Source of the DNA: Filomicrobium sp.
Lineage (GTDB): Bacteria; Pseudomonadota; Alphaproteobacteria; Rhizobiales; Hyphomicrobiaceae
Assembly (NCBI GenBank): GCA_017792465.1
Contig: CP051234.1
Location: 1,862,606-1,926,605 of the forward strand
Length of the DNA: 64,000 nucleotides
Reading direction: 5' to 3'
In this document: positions 35,330-44,019 of the stretch, piece after piece
Layout of the letters: every line of letters starts with the position of its first letter
How positions within the stretch are numbered: the stretch's first letter is position 1
The notes under the pieces: model-generated
What the model saw: the letters and a program-made list of their open reading frames with translations, nothing else
Database searches by the model: none
Told to the model about the DNA's origin: nothing
Program-made: the position numbers and the translations under genes

Positions 35330-37069
35330 TCACGCCTCCACGCGCTTGGCGAACATGTCGGGTGTCTGGTCGTCCGGCTTCTTCTTTCGGGATTTACGCT
35401 TGCGTGTTTTCGGCTTCGTCTCTTCCTCGACGGTGGCCTCGACCGGCTCTGCGCCATTCGCCTCGGTGTCCTCGGCAGGCTGGAGCGCTGCAATCTTGAG
35501 GCTGTAGTCATCGCGGCCCCATTCGCACTTCTTTAGTACGGCCTGCGGGATCTTCTTGAGCGTGAGATTGTCGAAGGCGTCGTCCTTGGCCCGATAGGCC
35601 TTGCAGCAGATGAGCAGCGTCCGCTTTGGTCCGACGTCTTCGGAGATGCGTTTGAGGGCGTCGTATGTCAGCGACTGCGTCGTGACGTAGATGAAGTCGG
35701 TCTCGGTCGAATAACCGTGTCGCCAGTATTCCCGCTCGTCCTGACTCGGCTCATACGTGAAGCCCATGAGCTTGCAGATGGCGTGCGCCAGCATGTTGGC
35801 ATCGTACTTCTTCGAGATGACCCAATTGCCGATGCGGTCTTTTTCAAGGAGCGAGGGTGCGAGGGTGTAGTAGCGGAAACCGCCGCCGCCCTGCCAACCG
35901 GTCGTTTCTGTGACGCCGCCCGGATCATCGCCGTCGATGACCTTGTTCAATCTCGGAACGATGTGCGTGTTGGCGTGATCGCCCAGCTCGACCATGATCC
36001 ATCGGCGCCCCATCTTGTGGGCGACAGCACCGGTTGTTCCGGAGCCCGCAAACGAATCGAGCACGAGCTCGCCCACTGTTGAGCCAATTTCTAAAATCCG
36101 CGCAACGAGCTTCTCCGGCTTCGGGGTAGGAAATGGATCGCCAGGGTTCAACGCCTCTGCTTCGCGTTTAGCGTCCTGGGTATGCCCGACTTCTTCGTAC
36201 ATCCACATAGTCGATGGGACTCGTCCCGGCCGTTTCAATTCACGCAGGTACTTCTTTATTCGCGGCGTACTATTCTTGCCGTTCTTACCCCAGTAGATCC
36301 GCTCCTCATCAACGTGGCGCTCATGTGCTGCCTTATCGTAGGCCCAAACGCGGGTCCGCTTAGGCCAAATCTCTTCCCCAGTATTTGGGTTTTTGATCGA
36401 GTAATATAGGTTGGGCCGCTCGTCAGCACTCTTTGCACAGGTGTAATTATCTGACATCCACGGTCCGCGTGGATCATCGTCTGGATTCGTGTAAAGCGCA
36501 TCTTGTTCGGGTGTTCGAGCCAGCGTATTTGGCCGCCAGACGCTCTTGTTCTTTGCAAAGCATAGGATGTGGTCGTGAGTGTCACTTAGCCACAAAGCAT
36601 CATTCGATGGCGCATACTTCTTCTGCCAGATTACGTTGGATACAAAATTCGTACGGCCAAAAACCTCATCGAGAAGAACTCGAAGGTAATGACCTTCATT
36701 GTCGTCAATCGATACCCAAAGAGAACCGTCTTCTGACAGGAGCGTTCTGAGCAACTCGAGTCGGCTTTGCATGAGTGAAAGCCAAATCGAATGCTCTACT
36801 CCATCGTCGTAATAATCGAGGAAGGCCGAACCCGTATTATACGGAGGGTCAATATAGATACACTTCACCTTGCCCGCGTACTTCTGCTCCAGCGCCTTCA
36901 GCGCGAGCAGGTTGTCGCCCTTGATCAGCATGTTGTCGAAGATGCCGCCGGCTTCGGGGTTCTTGCCGCAATAGGACAGGCTCGGGTCCTCGACCAAAAC
37001 GCGTGGTTCGAGCTTCGGACGCTCCTCCTTGCCGATCCAGGTCAGCTCCAGCCGTTGCTTCTTACTCAT
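35330..37069 (-). CDS. Site-specific DNA methyltransferase, beta class (type III Mod-like)
   Basis: A 579-residue N6-adenine/N4-cytosine methyltransferase. The catalytic motif IV DPPYNTG (74-80) comes first and the SAM-binding motif I LDSFAGSGTTGAVA (338-350) later, the beta-class order, with about 250 residues between as target-recognition region. Residues 401-450 and the C-terminal Lys/Arg-rich tail (KPKTRKRKSRKKKPDD) could bind DNA. It should mark self DNA for the operon. GGAGTGGGG precedes the ATG at 37069. The frame is open upstream to 37441 but that part overlaps the helicase gene and is not conserved. Confidence 0.93.
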   Translation of the reverse strand: MSKKQRLELTWIGKEERPKLEPRVLVEDPSLSYCGKNPEAGGIFDNMLIKGDNLLALKALEQKYAGKVKCIYIDPPYNTGSAFLDYYDDGVEHSIWLSLMQSRLELLRTLLSEDGSLWVSIDDNEGHYLRVLLDEVFGRTNFVSNVIWQKKYAPSNDALWLSDTHDHILCFAKNKSVWRPNTLARTPEQDALYTNPDDDPRGPWMSDNYTCAKSADERPNLYYSIKNPNTGEEIWPKRTRVWAYDKAAHERHVDEERIYWGKNGKNSTPRIKKYLRELKRPGRVPSTMWMYEEVGHTQDAKREAEALNPGDPFPTPKPEKLVARILEIGSTVGELVLDSFAGSGTTGAVAHKMGRRWIMVELGDHANTHIVPRLNKVIDGDDPGGVTETTGWQGGGGFRYYTLAPSLLEKDRIGNWVISKKYDANMLAHAICKLMGFTYEPSQDEREYWRHGYSTETDFIYVTTQSLTYDALKRISEDVGPKRTLLICCKAYRAKDDAFDNLTLKKIPQAVLKKCEWGRDDYSLKIAALQPAEDTEANGAEPVEATVEEETKPKTRKRKSRKKKPDDQTPDMFAKRVEA

Positions 37070-37107
37070 TGCCCCACTCCCCGTAATACGTCTCACTGGC
37101 ACTCGAA

Positions 37108-39981
37108 TCAGGCCGTCATCTCCCAGCGGATCGTCAGAACCGGCGTCACCGTCGGCGTGATCTCCAGCGCCTGCGCAATTCGATCCAGTTTCTCGTCTTT
37201 GTCGTCGCTGATGCGTTGGATTTCGGCGTCCATTCGCAGCTTCAACTGGCGGCGCTCGTCCTCCAGCTTCTTGATGCGCCGCTGCTCCGTGACCTTGTGT
37301 TCCAGCGTCATCGTCTTGTCCGTGCGGAAGGCGCGCTTGGCCGCGTCGATTTCCCGCTTCATCTCCTTCAGCCTCAAGTCGAGGGCCTTCTCCAGGTCTT
37401 CGGCCACCGCGTCGAGCTTGTCTGTTTCCTCGTCCAGCCACGCCATGTTCTCGGCCTGGGCTTTCTCCATCTCCCTGGCCTTGTGCTTCGCCAACAGAGG
37501 CTCCAGCTTATCAGACGGGATGCCGGCAGTAAGCTCGTACTTCGCCGCTGCCGGGATAAGCATGAGGCGGTCGACCAGCTCAGGGTCGAGCACCTCACCA
37601 TTATCGCAAATCCCCGCCACCAGAAGCCGTTCGCGCCGGGCATCGGGCTCGGCGGTCTCGGCATTGAGTAAGGACACCTTGAGCCAGCCGCTCTTGCCCT
37701 GAAGCTGCTCAACGTCGGAAAGACGCGCGTTCCCACCAGCTCGATAGGCCTTGTAGTCGAACGTCAGAGCCGCCGGGGGCAGATCGCGATCCTTCGCCCG
37801 TACTACAATCTCGCGGGCGAGCGTCCCATCGCCGATCCGGAAGAACACCCAGCCCTTCTCGTCCGCCAGCGGCCATTCCGTAGTGTAGGTCTTGCCGTCA
37901 TAATCGAAGCGCTGCCGACTGCCATCATGGAACTCGGCACCCGGCAACTCGGCGCGTGCAAGGGTCAGCAGCCGGTGCTCGAAGGCATCGAGTGTCGCCT
38001 TGACCGTCTCGTCGCGCATCTTCAGCCGTGAGACGACGGTCGCATCCATGGTGTCGAACAGCTTGCGGCGGGTTTCGGCCATGTCCGCGCGGATGTTTTC
38101 ATCCAGCTCCGCCTCGATCTCCGCGAAGGCTGCCTCGACCTCTGCGACGGAGCGGCAACGCTGGACGGCCTCGACCACCTTTTTCTCGAAATCAAAGCCA
38201 GATTCGATTGTGCCGAGAACATCATCGCTAGCGCCGAAAACACCTTCGAACAGGTGGAATTTCTCGCTCAACAGCTCATAGACCCGCTCTTCCGCACGGT
38301 TCTTGCGGTTCAGCATGTTGACCACCGTGACGTCGATTTTCTGTCCGTAGCGATGGCAGCGACCAATACGCTGTTCGACGCGCTGCGGGTTCCAGGGCAG
38401 GTCGAAGTTGATGAGCAGCGAGCAGAACTGAAGGTTGATGCCCTCCGCGCCGCTCTCGGTCGCGATCAGGATGGTCTTGTCGTCGGAGCGGAACGCATCG
38501 ACGATGGCCTGCTTCATGTCAGCGGTCTTCGATCCGGACGCCGCGCTAGTATCCTTGTGCTTGGCAATCCACTTGCGATAGAGCGCCTGGCTTTCCTTGT
38601 CGTTATTTGAGCCGTTCATGAGAACGATCTGGCCGCCATAGCCGTTCTCAGAGAGCAACCGCGCGAGGTAGTTCTGGGTTCGCACCGATTCAGTGAAAAT
38701 TACCGCCTTTCGCTTCCCGCCGAGCGAGATGACGTGCTCCAGCACATCCGGCAACCGCTCGATCAACTTCTCGCCCTTCGCGTTCTTGCCAATCTGCCGG
38801 GCAAGATCCCGATAAGCGGTCAATTCGGCGATTTCAGCGGCGAGCTTTTCCGGGTCGATTTCCAGACCAGCGCTTTCCTCTTCCGCCTCCCCGTCTTCCG
38901 CGTCCTCCCTGGCTTCGGCCTGGATATCGTCAGCGTTTTCATCATCCGTGACGCTTGAGATGTCAGCGGGCAACTGGCGTTCCAGTCTCGCAATCACATT
39001 CGTCAGGAACTGCTCGATCGCGGCAACGGACGACCCGAGGATCTTTCGGGCCTGCATGATGACGAGCTGATTTGGGTTCTGTCCAAACCCATAGGTTTCA
39101 GGACGTTGGAGGTAATCCGAAACGGCCTCATAGAGCTTGGCTTCATCGTCACGAGGTTCGAAATCGAACGTCACTGCCTCGCGCTTCGTGAAGGAAACGT
39201 GCCCGGCCTCCTGCACATCGCGACGCAAGTGCCGTTTGTAGATGGGCTGCAGCCGCTGCCGCAGCGAGCCCATTGCATAGCGATCGGCGCGCGCACCCGC
39301 ATACATGGTGCGAAAGGTCGCCTCGTCGCCGAAGAAGTCGTCCTCGATCACGCTCACGAGACCGTAGAGTTCGAGCAACGAGTTCTGGAGCGGCGTTGCC
39401 GTCAGCAGGACCTTGAAGCGGCTCGCCAAAGCCTCCTTGAGAGCCTTTGCCCGCAAGGCACCGGTCCGCTTGTAGACGTTGCGGAGTTTGTGGGCTTCAT
39501 CGAAGATCACGACATCCCACGGTACGCTGGCGACCTCGGGCTGACGTCCAGCAGCAAACTCGTAAGATGAGATGACGATCTCGTGCGTTGTTTGAAACGG
39601 CTGGGGCTCTCCTGCCTTCACGAGTTCTCGATAGGTCTTGGCGTCCAGGATGCGGCTCGGTAGCGAGAACTTCTCATGCAGTTCCTGCGACCATTGCTTG
39701 CGAAGTGAGGCTGGCACGATGAGCAGAATGCGCCGTCTGCGCTCCGCCCATCTCTGTGCGATGACGAGGCTTGCCTCGATCGTCTTTCCGAGACCTACCT
39801 CGTCGGCCAGTATAACGCCATTTGAGAGCGGCGAACCCAATGCAAAAAGAGCCGCTTCGACCTGATGCGGCTTCATGTCCACGCGTGCTGCGGAAAGACT
39901 CTTGGCGAATGATTCCTCGCCATGCCCTGAAAGCGTAATTCGGTGGCTTAAATATTTGGCGTGATATTGAGTGAAATTCAT
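37108..39981 (-). CDS. SNF2-family helicase/translocase (DrmD/RapA-like)
   Basis: A 957-residue SNF2 ATPase. Walker A is DEVGLGKTIEA (60-70), the DEAH box FDEAHKLRN (160-168), motif III LLTATPLQN (192-200); the second RecA lobe has KAVIFTESVRT and GAEGINLQFCSLLINFDLPWNPQRVEQRIGR. An acidic linker (about 345-375, DDENADDIQAEAREDAEDGE) splits the lobes, and about 100 C-terminal residues form a charged coiled coil. It pumps along double-stranded DNA. Similar proteins sit next to methyltransferases in DISARM (DrmD) and in type III-like loci. It is the first gene of the operon; the upstream region 39982-40211 should hold its promoter but no clear one is seen. Confidence 0.92.
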   Translation of the reverse strand: MNFTQYHAKYLSHRITLSGHGEESFAKSLSAARVDMKPHQVEAALFALGSPLSNGVILADEVGLGKTIEASLVIAQRWAERRRRILLIVPASLRKQWSQELHEKFSLPSRILDAKTYRELVKAGEPQPFQTTHEIVISSYEFAAGRQPEVASVPWDVVIFDEAHKLRNVYKRTGALRAKALKEALASRFKVLLTATPLQNSLLELYGLVSVIEDDFFGDEATFRTMYAGARADRYAMGSLRQRLQPIYKRHLRRDVQEAGHVSFTKREAVTFDFEPRDDEAKLYEAVSDYLQRPETYGFGQNPNQLVIMQARKILGSSVAAIEQFLTNVIARLERQLPADISSVTDDENADDIQAEAREDAEDGEAEEESAGLEIDPEKLAAEIAELTAYRDLARQIGKNAKGEKLIERLPDVLEHVISLGGKRKAVIFTESVRTQNYLARLLSENGYGGQIVLMNGSNNDKESQALYRKWIAKHKDTSAASGSKTADMKQAIVDAFRSDDKTILIATESGAEGINLQFCSLLINFDLPWNPQRVEQRIGRCHRYGQKIDVTVVNMLNRKNRAEERVYELLSEKFHLFEGVFGASDDVLGTIESGFDFEKKVVEAVQRCRSVAEVEAAFAEIEAELDENIRADMAETRRKLFDTMDATVVSRLKMRDETVKATLDAFEHRLLTLARAELPGAEFHDGSRQRFDYDGKTYTTEWPLADEKGWVFFRIGDGTLAREIVVRAKDRDLPPAALTFDYKAYRAGGNARLSDVEQLQGKSGWLKVSLLNAETAEPDARRERLLVAGICDNGEVLDPELVDRLMLIPAAAKYELTAGIPSDKLEPLLAKHKAREMEKAQAENMAWLDEETDKLDAVAEDLEKALDLRLKEMKREIDAAKRAFRTDKTMTLEHKVTEQRRIKKLEDERRQLKLRMDAEIQRISDDKDEKLDRIAQALEITPTVTPVLTIRWEMTA

Positions 39982-40136
39982 CGACGTGCGATCGCCTTAA
40001 AATGGATTGAGGCCATGGAGCTCGCATCGACAGGACCGTTTTGAACACACTTTCAACTCATGATCCCACCAGCCAGGACGATCCTGGGATGTTCGCAGGT
40101 GTTTGCCAATGTCTTAAGGGCAACAATGCACAGGGC

Positions 40137-40155
40137 GTGGGGCTAAATGTGGGTC
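40137..40155 (+). repeat. Arm-type motif, right end
   Basis: GTGGGGCTAAATGTGGGTC, the counterpart of the motif at 24733-24751 in the same orientation, lying 57 bp from the right attachment repeat. It is a likely integrase or accessory-factor site. Confidence 0.5.
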
Positions 40156-40211
40156 CAAATATCGAGCTATTTATAAAATTACAGGCAGTTCAAATACTTA
40201 ACCTATTTTGA

Positions 40212-40225
40212 TGGCGGAGAGAGAG
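40212..40225. repeat. attR-like direct repeat (tRNA 3' end)
   Basis: TGGCGGAGAGAGAG, the complement of the last 14 nt of the tRNA-Ser gene including its encoded CCA. It is identical to 24589-24602, so integration left the tRNA intact on the right. Confidence 0.82.
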
Positions 40226-40301
40226 GGATTCGAACCCTCGAGACGGTTGCCCGCCTACACGCGTTCCAGGCGTGCGCCTTCGACCACTCGGCCATCTCTC
40301 C
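40212..40301 (-). tRNA. tRNA-Ser, anticodon GGA
   Basis: A 90-nt class II tRNA with encoded CCA. The acceptor stem GGAGAGA pairs with TCTCTCC; the D-arm GCCGAGTGGTCGAAGGC, the anticodon loop CTGGAAC (GGA, reading UCC and UCU) and the T-arm GGTTCGAATCC are present. The long variable arm is typical of serine tRNA. Its 3' end is the island's attachment site. The following 293 bp to the next gene show nothing. Confidence 0.96.
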
Positions 40302-40594
40302 AATGAATCGCGGTCTGACGCGCGAAGCGCGCAATATACTCAGTCGGTCCCGCAGGGCAAGTGGCTTGCCAGCCTCTTCTAAGAACTTTGCGATGCGGCT
40401 CCAGGATGCCCGAACGCCGGCAACTTGATGGCCCCCTTGCCTTCGGGCAAAGTGGCGCGCGAATCCATGTTGGAAAGAGCCATAATGGCCGCTTTTTGAG
40501 CGGCTGCAGCCTTGAAGCGGACAGAACGACGCGGTAGCGGTGGCAAGGTTGCTCAGGCGACCTTAGGACGACTGAACGAGGATCTCACAGCACG

Positions 40595-41041
40595 ATGAGC
40601 CTGATTTACGATCTGATTGCCGTAATTCTTTGGCCGTTCAAACTGGTTTACTGGACCGTCATTCTGCTTTGGCTCGCGATCAAGCTGCTGGTCAAGGGGA
40701 CGTTCAGTCTGATCGTCGGCGTCGGCTTGCCGGCGTTGCGCTTTTTGTCCTTCGTCTTCCTGCTTGTCGCGACGATCGCTCTGGTTGCTGATGCGACGCC
40801 CGCTGTCGATGGGTTTGGGCCTTTCCAGCCGACGCATCTGGTCGATCACATGCGGGGGCTGGCCCCCAAAAGCGTTGAGGCTGCGCGCATTGCCATTTCC
40901 AATGCAACGAACCCGGTCGTGTGGGATGTGGGCATTGCCAGTCTGATCAACCTGCCGACGTTTGTGTTTTTCGGTGTGCTTGGATTGCTTGCCGCCTATG
41001 CCGGGCGGCGGCGTGAGAAACTCAACGTCTTTGTCAACTGA
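40595..41041 (+). CDS. Small polytopic membrane protein, unknown
   Basis: Not a recognised family. A 148-residue protein with about four hydrophobic stretches: LIAVILWPFKLVYWTVILLWL, the VGVGLPALRFLSFVFLLVATIAL segment, and a C-terminal FVFFGVLGLLAAYAGRRR that ends in a positively charged tail. Between them lies a 45-residue periplasmic or cytoplasmic loop. A GAGGA ribosome site is present. It is the first chromosomal gene to the right of the island. Confidence 0.65.
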   Translation: MSLIYDLIAVILWPFKLVYWTVILLWLAIKLLVKGTFSLIVGVGLPALRFLSFVFLLVATIALVADATPAVDGFGPFQPTHLVDHMRGLAPKSVEAARIAISNATNPVVWDVGIASLINLPTFVFFGVLGLLAAYAGRRREKLNVFVN

Positions 41042-41078
41042 CGCAGATCTAAGCTCATCGCGGAGCAGCGGCTCATAT

Positions 41079-41894
41079 TCAATCCGACTGGCTAAACGAC
41101 GAGAACAAGCTGGCGTGTCCGATATCGCTTTGGCTATCGCCGACAATGCCGAGCCCGACCAGCAAGACCAGTAAGCCGACCACAACGACGATGACCTGAG
41201 AATGCCGCTTGTTAACGGCGGCCACATCGTCGGCTGACAGCGCATCGAGATCGGCGATGCCGGCGCGCACGCCGAACGTCTTATTGAAGGCCGAGCGGCG
41301 GACATCTCCGACATCGACGATCGGCACATTGGCACGGGCGGCAATGCGCTCGCCGATTTCCGTAAAGGGAAACGCCGGATCAACGTTGCGTTCGTTGATG
41401 TATCCAAGCTTGACGTGGGTGTCGTCCTTCAGGCAGAGGCGGGCGCCTTTCATGATCACCGGCGCGAGAGATCCACCATAGACTTCGCGGCGCGTCTCGA
41501 CGGCTTCGATCTGATCGTAGGGGATGTCGAAGGTCTTGTAGCTGAAGAGGCTCATCAGACCGCGCTGTTGCGGCAGGCGAATGCGTACGCCATTTTTTCC
41601 GATCACGACGCGAGAGCGGATCGAGGAGACCAACTCGACGACGAGCAGAGCCATCAAGACGGCAAACGCGATGGCGACCAGGATCAGCCCCGGCGTTCCG
41701 ACCCATTGGCCTTGCGATACCCGCCAGAACAGCATTGGCCCGAGACTGACGAAAAACGGTGCCAGCAAAAGGAAGACCAGCGAGAAGATGATTTTGCGAA
41801 CTCCGCCGGAGGCATAGACGATCGGCTCTTGTTTGGCAGGGTCTGCAACCGGTGTAGCTGTTGAGCCCGGGGCGTTGATTGTTTCTTCGGTCAT
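41079..41894 (-). CDS. Membrane protein with PH-like domain, unknown
   Basis: A 271-residue protein with two N-terminal helices (about 34-58 and 66-90) and one C-terminal helix (about 233-252). The central region has strand-rich RVVIGKNGVRIRLP, SYKTFDIPYDQIEAVETR and LCLKDDTHVKLGYI, a pattern like the bacterial PH domain used in membrane-bound scaffold proteins. The role is unknown. It converges with the gene at 40595 and is close to its end. Confidence 0.65.
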   Translation of the reverse strand: MTEETINAPGSTATPVADPAKQEPIVYASGGVRKIIFSLVFLLLAPFFVSLGPMLFWRVSQGQWVGTPGLILVAIAFAVLMALLVVELVSSIRSRVVIGKNGVRIRLPQQRGLMSLFSYKTFDIPYDQIEAVETRREVYGGSLAPVIMKGARLCLKDDTHVKLGYINERNVDPAFPFTEIGERIAARANVPIVDVGDVRRSAFNKTFGVRAGIADLDALSADDVAAVNKRHSQVIVVVVGLLVLLVGLGIVGDSQSDIGHASLFSSFSQSD

Positions 41895-42070
41895 GGGTGC
41901 GCTTGCCTTGCCGTACTTCCTGCTAACATCAACTCGACTTCACGTCTGGCCGCGTCTGCCCTGCTCCGGCCTCGCCAAGACGTGATGGGCAAGAGCGCGG
42001 AAGAGCGTTGGACGATCAGCTTCATACACCATATCAATAGGCATTATCAGGCCGAAGAGAGATCTTTTTC

Positions 42071-42730
42071 ATGTTCGGATTTAAAAAATCGACGACCAAG
42101 GTTGCGCCGCACAACGCTTTGCCGGGCCGCGCGGAGGAGATTCCGACGGCCGAAACCCATTTCGTGCTGGGGACGCCGCTCAAAGGGCCATACCCCGACG
42201 GCTTAGAGATGGCGATGTTCGGCATGGGATGTTTCTGGGGTGCGGAGCGCAAGTTCTGGGAGCTGGGCGAGGGCATTTATACGACGGCCGTTGGTTATTC
42301 GGCCGGCGATACGCCGAACGCGACCTACGAAGAGGTTTGTACCGGCCTCACCAACCACAACGAGGTTGTGCTGGTGGTGTTCGATCCGTCTAAGATCTCC
42401 TACGAGGAGCTGCTTAAGGCGTTCTGGGAAAGCCACGATCCGACGCAAGGCATGGCTCAGGGCAACGACCGAGGCACGCAGTATCGCTCGGGCATTTATA
42501 CGTTCAGCGATGTCCAGCGCGCGGCTGCGGAAAAATCGAAAGAGGCTTACGGGCAGGCACTTGATAAGTGCGGCTATAGCGCCATCACGACCGAGATTGA
42601 AGCGGCCAAGCCATTCTACTTTGCCGAAGACCATCATCAGCAATATCTGGCGAAGGTTCCGCACGGCTATTGCGGGTTGGGTGGCACCGGCGTCAGCTGC
42701 CCGATCGGGACGGGCGTTGCAACCAGCTGA
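42071..42730 (+). CDS. msrA: Peptide-methionine (S)-S-oxide reductase
   Basis: A 219-residue MsrA that repairs methionine-S-sulfoxide in proteins. The catalytic motif [16 protein letters not shown] is at about 46-60; the core continues with [40 protein letters not shown] and the C-terminal [20 protein letters not shown], with resolving-type cysteines near the end. Size is normal. It shows no operon link to neighbours. Confidence 0.95.
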   Translation: MFGFKKSTTKVAPHNALPGRAEEIPTAETHFVLGTPLKGPYPDGLEMAMFGMGCFWGAERKFWELGEGIYTTAVGYSAGDTPNATYEEVCTGLTNHNEVVLVVFDPSKISYEELLKAFWESHDPTQGMAQGNDRGTQYRSGIYTFSDVQRAAAEKSKEAYGQALDKCGYSAITTEIEAAKPFYFAEDHHQQYLAKVPHGYCGLGGTGVSCPIGTGVATS

Positions 42731-42833
42731 GGGTTGCGCGGCGGTTGGAAGACCAAGCAGCGAATTTCGCTGGCAGTCGTTTGGCGCTCTCCGGTGACAA
42801 AGATCCAAACAATTCAGATGCGTGCTGCGGCAG

Positions 42834-43937
42834 CTATTGGGCCGACTTCCGGACGGCAGGCTGCGGCCGAGGTGCGGTTATCCTGGCCGTCATTTGGCCC
42901 GGCTTGCGCTCGGGCAGCGCCACGTTCTTGATGAGTTCCGGCCCGCCGGTCGGCGCAGCAGCCAGGACTTCGCGGCAGGCGCTTGGCAGATCATCGAGCG
43001 TGATTTGCGGTTTGGGTTTGCGCTTGCGTTTGGTCTTCTTCTTTTTTCCGGTATCCTTCTTGGGATTTTCCAGCCAGGCCTTGGTGTCCTTGTACCACTG
43101 CTCAGCGACAGCGCAGCTTGTGCGGGTTGGTGTTCCTTGATGGCGGCAATTGTCGCTACCGGGCGGGCACTTGAGGCGGATGTGCATGTGGTAATGGTGT
43201 CCGCGCCAGCCTTGGATTTTTTGAAGCCATGGCTTGTCACCGCCGGCGGCCTGACACAGCGCATACTTGATGGCCGGATTGACGCCGATGCGCTCGACTT
43301 CATCATATTCAGCGGCGCGTTTGATCAGCGCGACGACGTTGGGCGTGAACACTTTCGGATTCACTGACAGCGTATTCTTCAGCATCGTTACCGCTGAAAT
43401 CGTTTCGCGCTCTTTCCAGGTGTAGCGATGATTTTCCGGCATCGGGGTCAGCCAGATATCGGCATCGAGACCGACCTGATGGCTGGCATGGCCGGAAGTC
43501 ATCGGACCACCACGCGGTTGCGTCAGATCGCCAACGAGCAGTCCGGGCCATTCATCGGCGGCCTTCGCATCCTTGGCGAGACGTTCAATGTATTTGATAA
43601 GGACCGGGTGGCCCCAGTTGCGGTTGCGCGAGAGGCGCATCGCCTGCCAGGCCGGGCCGTCGACGGGCAAATATTTGCCACCCGACAGGCAACCGCGGGA
43701 ATAAAATCCGATCGAGCGTGCAGCCAGCTTTGCGGCGCGGCTTTTGGCACCGAACAGTTTCTTGGCAGGCACGACTTCGGCGGTTTTCTTCGGTTCTGGC
43801 CGACCGGCGGCTGGCGGACCTTGCTCGGGAGGCGGCGGAACGGCAGCCGTCACCGTTTGGGCCAAGACGGCAGTGGGAACAGCCGCCATGCAGGCGATCG
43901 ACGCAATTGCAGCGCGCGCTATTCTCAACCCGTGCAT
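42834..43937 (-). CDS. mepA: Penicillin-insensitive murein endopeptidase, MepA family
   Basis: A 367-residue periplasmic peptidase with signal peptide (cleavage after VLAQ-like region) and a Pro-rich stretch. The MepA core (LAS family) has RGCLSGGKYLPVDG, SGHASHQVGLDADIWL with the zinc ligands His and Asp, and GHHYHMHIRLKCPPG with the last His ligand. It cleaves D-alanyl-meso-diaminopimelyl cross-links in peptidoglycan. A Lys-rich linker (KKKKTKRKRKPKP) and an extra C-terminal segment of about 90 residues go beyond the E. coli protein and may bind envelope polymers. Confidence 0.9.
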   Translation of the reverse strand: MHGLRIARAAIASIACMAAVPTAVLAQTVTAAVPPPPEQGPPAAGRPEPKKTAEVVPAKKLFGAKSRAAKLAARSIGFYSRGCLSGGKYLPVDGPAWQAMRLSRNRNWGHPVLIKYIERLAKDAKAADEWPGLLVGDLTQPRGGPMTSGHASHQVGLDADIWLTPMPENHRYTWKERETISAVTMLKNTLSVNPKVFTPNVVALIKRAAEYDEVERIGVNPAIKYALCQAAGGDKPWLQKIQGWRGHHYHMHIRLKCPPGSDNCRHQGTPTRTSCAVAEQWYKDTKAWLENPKKDTGKKKKTKRKRKPKPQITLDDLPSACREVLAAAPTGGPELIKNVALPERKPGQMTARITAPRPQPAVRKSAQ

Positions 43938-44019
43938 AACCGTCCCTCCACCGTGGCCGTAAATGCAGAATTAAACACGGCTGGCGTCGTTGTGGGGCTA
44001 AAATATGGCAATTCCCACT

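Larger units (their letters stand above)
24589..40225. mobile_element. Integrated genomic island in tRNA-Ser(GGA), about 15.6 kb
   Basis: The outer limits are two identical copies of TGGCGGAGAGAGAG: 24589-24602 and 40212-40225. The right copy is the last 14 nt of an intact tRNA-Ser gene read on the minus strand, as expected for a tyrosine integrase that targets a tRNA 3' end. The integrase gene begins 171 bp inside the left copy. A related 19-bp motif (GTGGGG..AATGTGGG) is found just inside each end. The cargo is an AlpA-type regulator, a primase/Toprim protein, a DUF3987 protein and orphan genes on the + strand, and a four-gene defence operon on the - strand. No phage structural, conjugation or relaxase gene is present, so it resembles a phage-satellite or integrative island that relies on a helper. 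By eye the left half is less G+C-rich than the chromosome. Confidence 0.85.

Noticed and set aside
30783-39981. DISARM or BREX assignment of the operon
   Set aside because: DrmA, DrmB and DrmC are missing for DISARM, and no PglX, PglZ or BrxL is present for BREX.
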